From NCBI GenBank assembly GCA_942491575.1, contig CALOBT010000025.1, forward strand, positions 1,550,001 to 1,614,000: 64,000 nucleotides of DNA, in the 5' to 3' direction. Source of the stretch: CAZHNW01 sp942491575 (GTDB taxonomy: Bacteria > Spirochaetota > UBA4802 > UBA5550). Below are positions 25,086 to 33,681 of the stretch, one piece after another (the first letter of the stretch is position 1; each line of letters begins with the position of its first letter). Position numbers and translations under genes: made by a program. Below the pieces are notes generated by a model. It made no database searches, was not told where the DNA came from, and was given only the letters and a program-made list of their open reading frames with translations.

Positions 25086-28000
25086 CTATTTTTCATCTTC
25101 AATAACATCGAAATCAAGAGCTGCAGTTACTCCCCCCTCTTTTTCATTTGTTACATTCAACGCTACATTGTCATAATTGAAACCAAGCCTTTGCACTATA
25201 TTCCCAAGAGATTTTGAATAATCAGCTTCACCATTAAGCCCTGGGCCGTTATCCGATACGCGAATGGCGATATGATTACTCTGTTTTTCTACAGTAATTG
25301 CAATCCTGCCAGTATTATTTATATTCATGACACCATGCTTGAATGAATTTTCGACTAATGGCTGAATAATCATCGGGGGTATGAAAACATTTGAGAAATC
25401 CCCTTCTTTATAAATTTCCACCAGGAGCATATCTTCATACAGCAACTTTTGAAGCTCAAGATAATTGCATACGAATTCCCATTCTTCATCAAATTCAATT
25501 AATGACTCGGTAGATTGATAAGTCAGGTATCGATATACATCGGAAATAATCAGAAGAGATTTTTTGGCTTTTTCAATATCCATTTCCATGAATACATAAA
25601 TTGAATTAAGTACATTAAACAAAAAATGAGGACTCATCCTGTCCTGTAATAATTTATATTTCAACTCCTGGTGTTCTGAAATTGTTCTTTTCAAAGAAAT
25701 CAGGGTTTTAACGCGAATCAGCAATTCTTCTCTATTGACTGGTTTCGTAACATAATCATTAGCACCTGCTTCAAATCCAGCAACAAGATCGGATATCCTG
25801 TTTTTAGCCGTCAACATAATGATGGGTAAATCAAAATTAGAATAAGCTTCCCTCATTTTTTTACACACATCATAACCGGAAATTTTCGGCATCATAACAT
25901 CCAGAAGTATTAAATCGAAATTTTCGTTTTTCACCAATTCTAACGACTCCATCCCGCTGGATGATACAGTAATATTAATGCTTTCATTATGAAAAAAATT
26001 TTTTATAACCTGTAAATTTATCGGATCATCATCTACAACCAGTATATTACCCTTTATTTTTTCTTCAACATTTAAGATGAAATCATTTATTGATTCGTCA
26101 CCACCTTGCTGGTTTATAAAAATTTCTTCAATAATTGACCTGCCTCTATTTTCAGGTTTCCCATCATTTTTTTCCTGTATATGATTATTTTTTAAACTAT
26201 CATACTGGGGAAAGGTAAAGGTGAATTGAGAACCTTTGCCTGATTCTGATTCAACTGAAATCGAGCCGCCATGCAGTTCCACAAGATGCTTCACAATGGA
26301 AAGGCCAATACCGGTACCCCCATATTCCCGGGATATTGAGCCGTCTCCCTGTTCAAATGAATCAAATATATGCTCCAGTCTATCTTCCGGTATTCCAATG
26401 CCAGTATCAGTAACTTTAACTTCTATACAGTTTGTTTTCGCATCATTTTGAATAGCCGAAACTGTCGATGCGGATATGATTATTTCTCCCTGTTCAGTAA
26501 ACTTTATTGCATTTCCAATGAGATTAAAAAGAATTTGTTGAATCCTGTTTTCATCACCCCTAACACAGGGGGTATCGGGGCTGATCCTGTTGGTTAATAT
26601 TAATTTCTTATTTCCAATAAGTGAATTTGATATATCAATAACTATGTCTGTGATTGTTTTTAAATCCACAGGGATTATTTTTAATTCAAGATCCCTGTTT
26701 TTTAATCGAGAAAAATCCAGCATGTCATTAACAAGATTCGAAAGTCTTCTACTACTCATTTCAATCAAAAAGAGATCCTGCTGAGCTTCCTCAGATAATT
26801 GTCCTCTTACTCCGTTTATCAGGCTTTGGGTTATACCAATTATTCCATGGAGGGGCGTACGGAGCTCATGAGTGGTATTGGCAAGGAATTCATCCTTTAA
26901 TTTATCCGCCCTGTACAAATTCTCTATAGCAAGCTGCTGCACCTCATCTTTTTCCTGCTTCATGATATTTATCCTGTCACCCAGGGCTAGAGATAGAAAG
27001 ATCAGGTTGATCCCGGTGCCTACCTGGACAGCATGAAGGGTAAAATTATTGTTTGGAATCAGCGCATTGATTCTCAGTATAAAGATAATACCTCCAACTA
27101 AAAAAAAGGACCAGGCCAGTAGATAATATTTTGCAGATCTGTTCTTTTCATACAAGGATATAATACAGGTAAAGAGGATAAATATAAAAGTAAATACAAC
27201 CAATGCACTCAATATCATAATATACATTGAGTAACTGAAGAAAAGAGGAAAGGACAAAGTCGCCACAGCCAGTATTTTTAGTAAATTTAATATTTTATGC
27301 AATATACTAAAACCTTGAGAAGTATTTAAAAAAGATTGGCTGAAATGTATTACAGTGATAACACCAAATGATCCTGAAAGTGGGACTAAATGGTAATATT
27401 GATAGAAAGCCTCCGGCAATAAATATTCATACAAATAGCCGTCCTGGACAATCTGGAAAAATGTATAGCTGAATATATAAATAATATAATAAAGAAAAGT
27501 TATATCTCTTATTGATAAAAATAATAATAAATGATAAATGAACATAACAATTACAAGGCCATAAAATATCCCCATAAAAAATTGCATATTATGATCATTC
27601 TTCTGAAAAGATTCAATTGACCATAGATATAATGGAAACTCCATTCTATCTGTATTTTTGAAGTGCATATATACAGTTGTTAATTCATCAGTGAACTGTA
27701 ATTTAAAAAGGAAATTTCTATGATAAAATTCTCTATGTGAAAATGGATAATTAAAGCCGGCGGTTTTTTTTATATATTTGTCATCCTGGATTACATAAAG
27801 ATCAATATAATCCATCAGTGGGTAACGCAATTCCAGAAGCCAGTTTTGTCTGATATTTGCTTCATTATTGACTGTAAACCGAACCCAGTATTCTGAATCC
27901 GTATATCCGAAATTTGGAATATTCTCAGGTGACTTTATAAATTTATTTTTTGTTTTATCGGATAGTATATCCTCTATTGTTACTGTTCCGTCCTCATCTT

Positions 28001-28133
28001 CAAGTATTTCCAGGAATAAACCGAGTTCATATTTACCTTTTTCTTTTTCCAACACTACATTGGTACCTGAATAAACAGGGACCGCGGCAGAGATCGAAAA
28101 AAATATTAGAATTAAAAATTGAAATCGTTTCAT
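25086..28133 (-). CDS. 7TM-DISM hybrid sensor kinase with a second, LytS-type kinase module
   Basis: 1015 residues. Signal peptide (1-22), an extracellular 7TMR-DISMED2-like beta domain (about 30-175), seven membrane segments (about 185-395), HisKA with phospho-acceptor His422 (THELRTP), HATPase (DNRIQQILFNLIGNA, DTGIGIP, GTGIGLSIV), a receiver with Asp745 (LLDVMMP) and Lys in VTKP, then a LytS/His_kinase module with His836 (MSPHFLFNVLNS) and its own ATP-binding region (VENSFKHG, DNGPGLNG). Two histidine kinase families in one chain around one receiver is rare. No response regulator or target gene is adjacent. It probably senses a periplasmic ligand; which one is unknown. Confidence 0.88.
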   Translation of the reverse strand: MKRFQFLILIFFSISAAVPVYSGTNVVLEKEKGKYELGLFLEILEDEDGTVTIEDILSDKTKNKFIKSPENIPNFGYTDSEYWVRFTVNNEANIRQNWLLELRYPLMDYIDLYVIQDDKYIKKTAGFNYPFSHREFYHRNFLFKLQFTDELTTVYMHFKNTDRMEFPLYLWSIESFQKNDHNMQFFMGIFYGLVIVMFIYHLLLFLSIRDITFLYYIIYIFSYTFFQIVQDGYLYEYLLPEAFYQYYHLVPLSGSFGVITVIHFSQSFLNTSQGFSILHKILNLLKILAVATLSFPLFFSYSMYIMILSALVVFTFIFILFTCIISLYEKNRSAKYYLLAWSFFLVGGIIFILRINALIPNNNFTLHAVQVGTGINLIFLSLALGDRINIMKQEKDEVQQLAIENLYRADKLKDEFLANTTHELRTPLHGIIGITQSLINGVRGQLSEEAQQDLFLIEMSSRRLSNLVNDMLDFSRLKNRDLELKIIPVDLKTITDIVIDISNSLIGNKKLILTNRISPDTPCVRGDENRIQQILFNLIGNAIKFTEQGEIIISASTVSAIQNDAKTNCIEVKVTDTGIGIPEDRLEHIFDSFEQGDGSISREYGGTGIGLSIVKHLVELHGGSISVESESGKGSQFTFTFPQYDSLKNNHIQEKNDGKPENRGRSIIEEIFINQQGGDESINDFILNVEEKIKGNILVVDDDPINLQVIKNFFHNESINITVSSSGMESLELVKNENFDLILLDVMMPKISGYDVCKKMREAYSNFDLPIIMLTAKNRISDLVAGFEAGANDYVTKPVNREELLIRVKTLISLKRTISEHQELKYKLLQDRMSPHFLFNVLNSIYVFMEMDIEKAKKSLLIISDVYRYLTYQSTESLIEFDEEWEFVCNYLELQKLLYEDMLLVEIYKEGDFSNVFIPPMIIQPLVENSFKHGVMNINNTGRIAITVEKQSNHIAIRVSDNGPGLNGEADYSKSLGNIVQRLGFNYDNVALNVTNEKEGGVTAALDFDVIEDEK

Positions 28134-28305
28134 TAAAGATCAATACCCTGCCTGCACTTTTTTACATATATCATCATTTTTCAAGTAAATACAAATTGTT
28201 CTAATTTTCTCTGAAAGATCAAGCGAAATACTGAAAATTACCGAACTGGATTGAATTCATGAGACAAAACAATTTGCCTTCACAAGGCAGAATGTATGCC
28301 GGGCT

Positions 28306-28351
28306 CTTTCCTTGTTAACCCGGGATTTAAATCCCGGGTTAACAAGGAAAG
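28306..28351. repeat. perfect 46-bp palindrome; otherwise 28134-28453 has no gene
   Basis: 23-base arms meeting at TTTAAA; core AACCCGGGATTTAAATCCCGGG, ends CTTTCC / GGAAAG. It lies between two divergent genes about 30 bases before the promoter at 28383. A smaller hairpin TTGCCTT-CAC-AAGGCAG sits at about 28275. Nothing else is seen in the spacer. Confidence 0.85.
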
Positions 28352-28382
28352 ATCAACAAACTTCCCCCAATGTAAAAAAAAT

Positions 28383-28412
28383 TTGACATTACCTGTTAAA
28401 TGCCGGTAAGAT
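28383..28412 (+). promoter_or_regulatory. predicted promoter of the ABC transporter operon
   Basis: TTGACA (28383-28388), 18 bases, TAAGAT (28407-28412), 42 bases before the first ATG. No guanidine (ykkC-type) or other riboswitch motif is seen between promoter and gene. Confidence 0.6.
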
Positions 28413-28453
28413 AGTCGAATTCTTCAAACATTCTATTCAGGTGAGGCATCAAC

Positions 28454-29500
28454 ATGAAAAAATATGCTCTTCTTATTATGGTTATTTTTCTATCAATCAC
28501 TTTCATAAACGGCTGCAGCAAGTCAGCAAAAGAATATTCAATTGCCTGGTCACATTACACCGGGTGGGAACCATGGGATTATGCAGATCAGGCGGGAATC
28601 CTGAAAAAGTGGGGAGACAAGTACAAGATAAAAATTAAACTGGTTAGGGTAAATGACTATGTCGAATCAATAAACCTCTTCACCGCCAAAAAATATCATG
28701 GCTGCACCATGACGAATATGGACGCCCTCACCATTCCTGCCGTGGGTGGAATTGACTGTACCGCCCTTATAATTGGCGATTTCTCCAACGGAAATGACGG
28801 TATTGTAACTAAAAAAGAAAAATCGATAAAAGAGCTGAAGGGAAAAAAGATAAAACTAGTCCAGTATTCAGTTTCCCATTACCTTCTTTCAAGGGCTCTT
28901 TCGATGAATGCCATGGAAGAGAAGAACCTCACTATAATCAATACCAGTGACGCCGACATCGGCCCCGTATTCCTCTCAGAAAAAGACGGCATAGCCGTTA
29001 CCTGGAATCCAATACTTATGAATATCGCCAAAGAAAAGGGAACCAACCTGATATTTGATTCATCAAAAATTCCAGGAGAAATCATAGATATGATGGTGGT
29101 CCATTCAGACGCTCCGGATGAATTAAAAAAAGCCCTAACCGGTGCGTGGTATGAAACAATGGACATCATAAAGGAGAAAGGAAAGGCCAAAAAGGCCATT
29201 GCCTACATGGCAAAAAATTCAGGTGCCACCTATGCGGAATTCGAAGCGCAGCTCAAGACAACAGCAATGTTCTATGGAGCCAAAGAAGCTGCGGAATTTG
29301 CCGGGGACAAGAAGCTGATAAAAACCATGGAATATGTCCGCACCTTCTCCTTCGATAAGGGTCTCTTTGGACAGGGCGCTTCCTCAAAAGATTTTGTCGG
29401 AATAAAATTTCCAGACGGATCAGTGCTGGGAAATAAAGAAAATATCAAGCTCAGATTTGATGATACATATATGCAGATGGCTGCCGACGGAAAGCTGTAA
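28454..29500 (+). CDS. ABC importer substrate-binding lipoprotein, urea-carboxylase-region type
   Basis: 348 residues. Lipobox FINGC (Cys21). The mature part is of the NitT/TauT-like class and carries stretches I know from the putative urea/guanidine-carboxylase-associated binding proteins: WSHYTGWEPWDYA, VNDYVESINLFTA, MTNMDALTIPAVGG, GDFSNGNDGI, SVSHYLLSRAL and NTSDADI. GGTGAGG lies 8 bases before ATG. It is first in a three-gene operon with a permease and ATPase. In bacteria with the carboxylase, such systems are proposed to import guanidine or urea-like compounds; no carboxylase or allophanate hydrolase is visible here, so the substrate is uncertain. Confidence 0.85.
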   Translation: MKKYALLIMVIFLSITFINGCSKSAKEYSIAWSHYTGWEPWDYADQAGILKKWGDKYKIKIKLVRVNDYVESINLFTAKKYHGCTMTNMDALTIPAVGGIDCTALIIGDFSNGNDGIVTKKEKSIKELKGKKIKLVQYSVSHYLLSRALSMNAMEEKNLTIINTSDADIGPVFLSEKDGIAVTWNPILMNIAKEKGTNLIFDSSKIPGEIIDMMVVHSDAPDELKKALTGAWYETMDIIKEKGKAKKAIAYMAKNSGATYAEFEAQLKTTAMFYGAKEAAEFAGDKKLIKTMEYVRTFSFDKGLFGQGASSKDFVGIKFPDGSVLGNKENIKLRFDDTYMQMAADGKL

Positions 29501-29520
29501 ATCAGCAAACGAGGTTATCT

Positions 29521-30357
29521 GTGACATCAAAAAACCCACAATTCCTGGGGCTCCATGCAGCCCCAGGCCGACCGATGCAGGTCTTCCTGAAAATACTGCC
29601 CTTCATTCTCTGTATCGCCCTCTACATGGCAGCTTCTCATATCCGTCACCGGGAAAATCCTCATGACAAGATACTGCCCAGCATCACACAAATGGCAAAT
29701 GCAATGAACCGAATGGCCTTTGAGGCGGATCCCAAGACTGATGAATATCTTCTCCTTTCGGATACCCTTTCCAGTTTAAGGAGACTTTTCATAGGAATGA
29801 TCCTTGCCTCCCTGCTGGGTCTCATCATCGGAATAAACATGGGACTCTTCCCGGGCGTTGAAGCCCTTTCGGCAATATTTATTACAGTGATATCAATAAT
29901 ACCCCCACTGGCAATTCTGCCCATCCTCTTCATTGCCTTTGGAGTTGATGAACTGGCAAAGGTGGTGTTAATATTTATCGGTACCTTCCCCCTCATCTGC
30001 CGCGACATCTATCTGTTCACCCGGAAGATACCCCGTGAACAGATAACCAAGGCCCTTACACTTGGAGCGAGCCAGTTTCAGGCGACCTACACCATCATTA
30101 TGCCCCAGGTTATGCCGCGTCTCATCGACACAACACGCCTATCCTTCGGAGCCGGGTGGCTCTTCCTCATCGCATCGGAAGCCATCGCATCAACCAATGG
30201 TCTCGGTTACAGAATCTTCCTTGTTCGACGTTATCTTGCCATGGATATTATTATTCCCTACGTATTGATAATAAGCATCCTTGGATTTTCAATCGATTAC
30301 ATGCTGAAAAAACTTGTAGTTCACCGTTACTCCTGGTACCTGGAAGAAAATGATTAG
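29521..30357 (+). CDS. ABC importer permease (NitT/TauT class)
   Basis: 278 residues with six predicted membrane segments and the BPD-type EAA loop (EQITKALTLGASQFQATYTIIMPQ, quoted here as its ends EQITKALTLGA and TIIMPQ) at about 178-200. The start is GTG with GAGG 7 bases before it; no ATG alternative exists before residue 19. It follows the binding-protein gene by 20 bases and precedes the ATPase gene by 8. It should form the homodimeric transmembrane channel. Confidence 0.88.
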   Translation: MTSKNPQFLGLHAAPGRPMQVFLKILPFILCIALYMAASHIRHRENPHDKILPSITQMANAMNRMAFEADPKTDEYLLLSDTLSSLRRLFIGMILASLLGLIIGINMGLFPGVEALSAIFITVISIIPPLAILPILFIAFGVDELAKVVLIFIGTFPLICRDIYLFTRKIPREQITKALTLGASQFQATYTIIMPQVMPRLIDTTRLSFGAGWLFLIASEAIASTNGLGYRIFLVRRYLAMDIIIPYVLIISILGFSIDYMLKKLVVHRYSWYLEEND

Positions 30358-30365
30358 GAACGCCT

Positions 30366-31253
30366 ATGAAGGAACTTAAAAATAATATCCTCTATCTTGA
30401 GAATGTCTATAAACGGTACGGTACCAGGACCATTCTGGACGACATAGACCTTTCAGTGAGCAGCGGTGAGTTCGTCACCGTCATTGGCCCCAGCGGATGC
30501 GGCAAGTCAACACTGCTGCGACTCATCCTCGGCCAGGAACTCCCTACTTCCGGAACAATGAATTTCCTCGGAGAGCCCATCGGATTTTCAGATACCCGAA
30601 GGGGCATTGTTTACCAGAGGTATTCCCTCTATCCGCACCTGACGGTACTGGAAAATGTCATGCTGGGAAAAAAGCTTCAGCTCGGTTTCTTTAAACCAAA
30701 GAATAAACTGCGGCAAATTGAAAAGGAGGCAATGGAATTTTTGCGGCGTGTACGCCTGGAAGCACATGGTTATAAATATCCCCATGAACTCTCCGGGGGC
30801 ATGCGGCAGCGGGTGGCCATCGCACAGGCCCTGATAATGCGGCCGCGAATTCTCCTTATGGATGAGCCCTTCGGCGCCCTCGATCCGGGAACCAGGGAGA
30901 GCATGCAGGTTTTCATCCTGGAGATATGGGAAAAATCAGACATGACGATATTTTTTGTAACCCATGATCTCGAAGAGGCGGTATTTTTAGGGACAAGAAT
31001 CATCGTACTCTCACAGTTCTTTACCGACGGCCGTGGAGACTATTCCGACAGGGGGGCCCGCATTGTTGCAGATTACAAATTAAAGGACAAAGCCATGTCC
31101 ACAAGGGCAAAGGAGACAGCCGCCTTCGGCCAGCTGATTGGTCAAATGCGCCACGAAGGATTTAATCCGGAGCAGCTTCAGCATACAACAGACTTCAACC
31201 TTCAACACCCCGACTCTTTTCAGACACTGACTGACGAGGAAAAGAAAAAGTAA
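30366..31253 (+). CDS. ABC importer ATP-binding protein (NitT/TauT class)
   Basis: 295 residues. Walker A GPSGCGKST (41-49), Q-loop VYQRYSLYPH, signature LSGGMRQRVAIAQA, Walker B ILLMDEPFGALDP and H-loop VTHDLEEA are complete. After about 235 a roughly 60-residue C-terminal extension follows (TRAKETAAFGQLIGQMRHEGF and on), not part of the core ATPase and possibly regulatory. Last gene of the operon. Confidence 0.9.
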   Translation: MKELKNNILYLENVYKRYGTRTILDDIDLSVSSGEFVTVIGPSGCGKSTLLRLILGQELPTSGTMNFLGEPIGFSDTRRGIVYQRYSLYPHLTVLENVMLGKKLQLGFFKPKNKLRQIEKEAMEFLRRVRLEAHGYKYPHELSGGMRQRVAIAQALIMRPRILLMDEPFGALDPGTRESMQVFILEIWEKSDMTIFFVTHDLEEAVFLGTRIIVLSQFFTDGRGDYSDRGARIVADYKLKDKAMSTRAKETAAFGQLIGQMRHEGFNPEQLQHTTDFNLQHPDSFQTLTDEEKKK

Positions 31254-31325
31254 AAACCGGCACACCTTCATAATTTAGAAAAAAGCCACTGATAATAAAA
31301 CCGAAATACTCGCGGTTAAACTAAG

Positions 31326-31371
31326 AATAAAAAGCACGGAGTGCCGTCTGTCTCTACAGGACACTCCATGC
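31326..31371 (-). terminator. terminator of the lipase gene
   Basis: On the minus strand GCATGGAGTG (31362-31371) pairs with CACTCCGTGC (31334-31343) with one G-U pair, a CTGT/ACAG mini-stem sits in the loop, and TTTTTATT follows. Confidence 0.65.
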
Positions 31372-31384
31372 CATTCCGGTAATA

Positions 31385-32830
31385 CTATTTTTTAAGACCG
31401 CAAAGCATTTCCGCAAGTTCCAGGTAAAACTTATCCAGTGTGGCTTTTTGCCCCCACCTGCTTGTAAAATCAAGACCACTGCCAACAACATCCTCGTGAT
31501 CGGCATTAAGGGTTTCGATATGATACCACCTTCCCTTCTCCGGATTTTCCGGCAGGCCTTCAACATGTGTATCTTCCAATCCCTCATAGTTCAGGAATGG
31601 GTATATCTGACTGTACGTATTTAGAACACCATCATTTGCCCACCACCTTTCATCGATGGAAATTCCGTATTCCAGCTCCGCAGAATAACCGCATATAAGC
31701 AGGCTTATCGGCATTAAATATGGTGCCATTCTAAAGCCAGGCCTCTGGTATTTCGGTGTCCAGAAATAAAGAGATACTGTCTGTTTTGTCGAGTACGAAA
31801 AGTAGTATGTCCCAGGGTGTGTTCTTTTCATCCATTTATGATCTTCATAGACCTTGACAGGATGGAGGTCATGAAAACAGAAGTCTTCACTTTGCCAGAT
31901 CGAGCTGTTTTCCACCTTTTCCCTGTATTCCCTGTAACTCTCACCATCCTCACGAACAAGGCCAAACTGTTCCAGGTCGAAATTGTAGGGCAGTTCATCA
32001 ATTGAGCTCCCTTCCATCAAGGTAGAAATGGCGGCGAGAATTTTCTGGAATACTGATTCCACTGCGTTGCCGAGTTGCGGAACAAGGGATACTCCGTTAT
32101 TTGCACCTGCAATGGTTGTTATACTGTGAACCAGGCCAGTAGTATCTTTAGCAATATCAAAAAGAGGTGAGATATCATCATAGTCTCCGGTTTTCTTTTC
32201 TTCCATCTCCCTTTCAGAACCTTCTTCCAAAAGCTGGACAAGGAGCCTCGCAGTGGGAGCGCCCATACTGTGACCAATCAGATGTACCCTGTTCTCTTTA
32301 CTGAATTTCACATCACCATTCTCACGGTAATACCTGTTCTGCTTGAACCTGTCATGATTGTGTTCGGCGGCATGGACTTTTCCGTAATCGACATATCGGG
32401 AATTTGCAAGCTGGGCATACAGTTCGCACGCCCTGTCCCAGTTACTGGAAAAGGGTCCCATAGAAGCAGTTAATACCCTGTATCCAGCATTTTTTAATAC
32501 GAACTCAAGATCAGAGACTATCCCACCCCAATAATAAATGTTCCCCACCCCGGTGTTCATTTCATCTCTGCCCCAGCCTATAAATCCGTGCACGAATACA
32601 ATAGTGTAATCATTGCCCGATTCTGCTGTCATGTTGTAATTCTCGTTGTTGTGAGTCAGAGACAAATTATCATCAGAGTCTATGACTCCCGATTCCGCAG
32701 TCGTAGCATTATTGTCATTTTTCTCAAAAACAGACAAATTGTCATCACAGCCCATGATGAAGGGAAAGACTAAAATCATCACCGCTATAGTCAAAACATA
32801 CCTTATTGATATTGTTGATATCCTTTTCAT
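31385..32830 (-). CDS. secreted triacylglycerol lipase, family I.5/I.6-like lipoprotein
   Basis: 481 residues. Lipobox FIMGC (Cys28), then a low-complexity linker in which TAESG occurs twice. The catalytic domain closely follows Geobacillus/staphylococcal lipases: YTIVFVHGFIGWGRDEM (oxyanion site), VLTASMGPFSSNWDRACELYAQ, IGHSMGAPTARLLVQLLEEGS with Ser188, Asp400 in ANDGVLNTYS and His445 in NADHEDVVG. The zinc-site residues of that family (Asp, His, His, Asp) have counterparts in WGGIV to AAEHNHDRF. It would release fatty acids and glycerol from lipids at the cell surface. AAGGAG precedes ATG. A MarR-type operator overlaps its -35 box. Confidence 0.9.
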   Translation of the reverse strand: MKRISTISIRYVLTIAVMILVFPFIMGCDDNLSVFEKNDNNATTAESGVIDSDDNLSLTHNNENYNMTAESGNDYTIVFVHGFIGWGRDEMNTGVGNIYYWGGIVSDLEFVLKNAGYRVLTASMGPFSSNWDRACELYAQLANSRYVDYGKVHAAEHNHDRFKQNRYYRENGDVKFSKENRVHLIGHSMGAPTARLLVQLLEEGSEREMEEKKTGDYDDISPLFDIAKDTTGLVHSITTIAGANNGVSLVPQLGNAVESVFQKILAAISTLMEGSSIDELPYNFDLEQFGLVREDGESYREYREKVENSSIWQSEDFCFHDLHPVKVYEDHKWMKRTHPGTYYFSYSTKQTVSLYFWTPKYQRPGFRMAPYLMPISLLICGYSAELEYGISIDERWWANDGVLNTYSQIYPFLNYEGLEDTHVEGLPENPEKGRWYHIETLNADHEDVVGSGLDFTSRWGQKATLDKFYLELAEMLCGLKK

Positions 32831-32893
32831 AACATTCTCCTTTTTTTAAAGCATCTATAAACCGTATGGACGGTTTTGTGCTGCAGCAAGGTA

Positions 32894-32922
32894 ACTTTAG
32901 ATTAATATTGTTTGACTGTCAA
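32894..32922 (-). promoter_or_regulatory. predicted lipase promoter
   Basis: On the minus strand TTGACA (32917-32922), 17 bases, TAAAGT (32894-32899). The -35 box is part of the palindromic operator 32899-32935. Confidence 0.65.
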
Positions 32923-32935
32923 ACAATATTAATCT
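32899..32935. promoter_or_regulatory. MarR-type operator A, 37-bp perfect palindrome
   Basis: 18-base arms around one T (32917); core TTGTTTGAC-T-GTCAAACAA (32908-32926). It sits in the divergent spacer between the lipase and the marR-type gene, covers the lipase -35 box, and is the most symmetric of five copies in the window (others at 34650, 34710, 38814, 38855). Confidence 0.8.
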
Positions 32936-33022
32936 TTTTTTCATTTTACCGGAAAAGAAGATTTGACATGTAATGAACCCGCGGCCAAAATCCAAGACAC
33001 ATAAGAAAAGGGTGGCCCGCTG

Positions 33023-33511
33023 ATGAAAAATCAAGAACTCGAAAAACTCCTGGGGCGACACCAGGAACTGCTGGAGATTATAGTTAAAGCATTCAATGTA
33101 TATGCCAACATTCATACGCGCCAGGCCTTCTACAGCACAGAGGAGACTGTCAACCTCTCACAGATTCAGGTGATTGAAACAATATTGGGAGGCAAGGATA
33201 ATAACATGAAACAACTGGCAGCAGTTCTGGGCATAACCAAGGGAACGCTGACGGTAAATGTAAAAAGACTTGAAGAGAGAAACCTGGTAAGACGCTACAA
33301 GCTGCCGGAAAATCGAAAAGAAGTCTATGTGGAAGTTACCGCTACCGGTGAAAGACTGTATAGTCAGTATCTGAAACACGTATACGAAAAGTTATTCAAA
33401 AAAGTTTACGAAAAATTCGACGCCATGTCCAAAAAGGATCTGAAGCTTTTAAAGGAGACCTTTGCCCTTACTGTAGATTTCTTGGAGGCTGTTGAGCCTG
33501 AGAAAAATTAA
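33023..33511 (+). CDS. MarR-family transcriptional regulator of the lipid regulon
   Basis: 162 residues with the MarR winged helix: LSQIQVIETI, then MKQLAAVLGITKGTLTVNVKRLEERNLVRR (recognition helix and start of the wing, about 65-95), RKEVYVEVTATGERLY, and flanking helices for dimerisation. It is divergent from the lipase and next to operator A, so autoregulation is likely. Identical palindromes before the hydrolase, chemoreceptor and fadL-type genes suggest they are its targets; MarR proteins usually leave DNA when a small ligand, here perhaps a fatty acid or acyl-CoA, binds. The regulator-operator match is inference from position. Confidence 0.85.
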   Translation: MKNQELEKLLGRHQELLEIIVKAFNVYANIHTRQAFYSTEETVNLSQIQVIETILGGKDNNMKQLAAVLGITKGTLTVNVKRLEERNLVRRYKLPENRKEVYVEVTATGERLYSQYLKHVYEKLFKKVYEKFDAMSKKDLKLLKETFALTVDFLEAVEPEKN

Positions 33512-33681
33512 AGAGCCCTCTTAAAAAATATTCAGGCTGAGGAATCAAGTAACAGGTTATTATATGTAATATTTTCAGCAATAACGGTTTCATCAATTAA
33601 ATATCCTGTCAGTGACTGAAACAATCCCGACCTTTTCCCCGGCCCAAAAGATAAATAAGTATTTTCTTTATAAAAAAGCTA

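Noticed and set aside
28352..28453. Guanidine (ykkC) riboswitch before the ABC operon
   Set aside because: The space between promoter and ATG is about 40 bases and lacks the conserved ACGR or GGGUUCC motifs.
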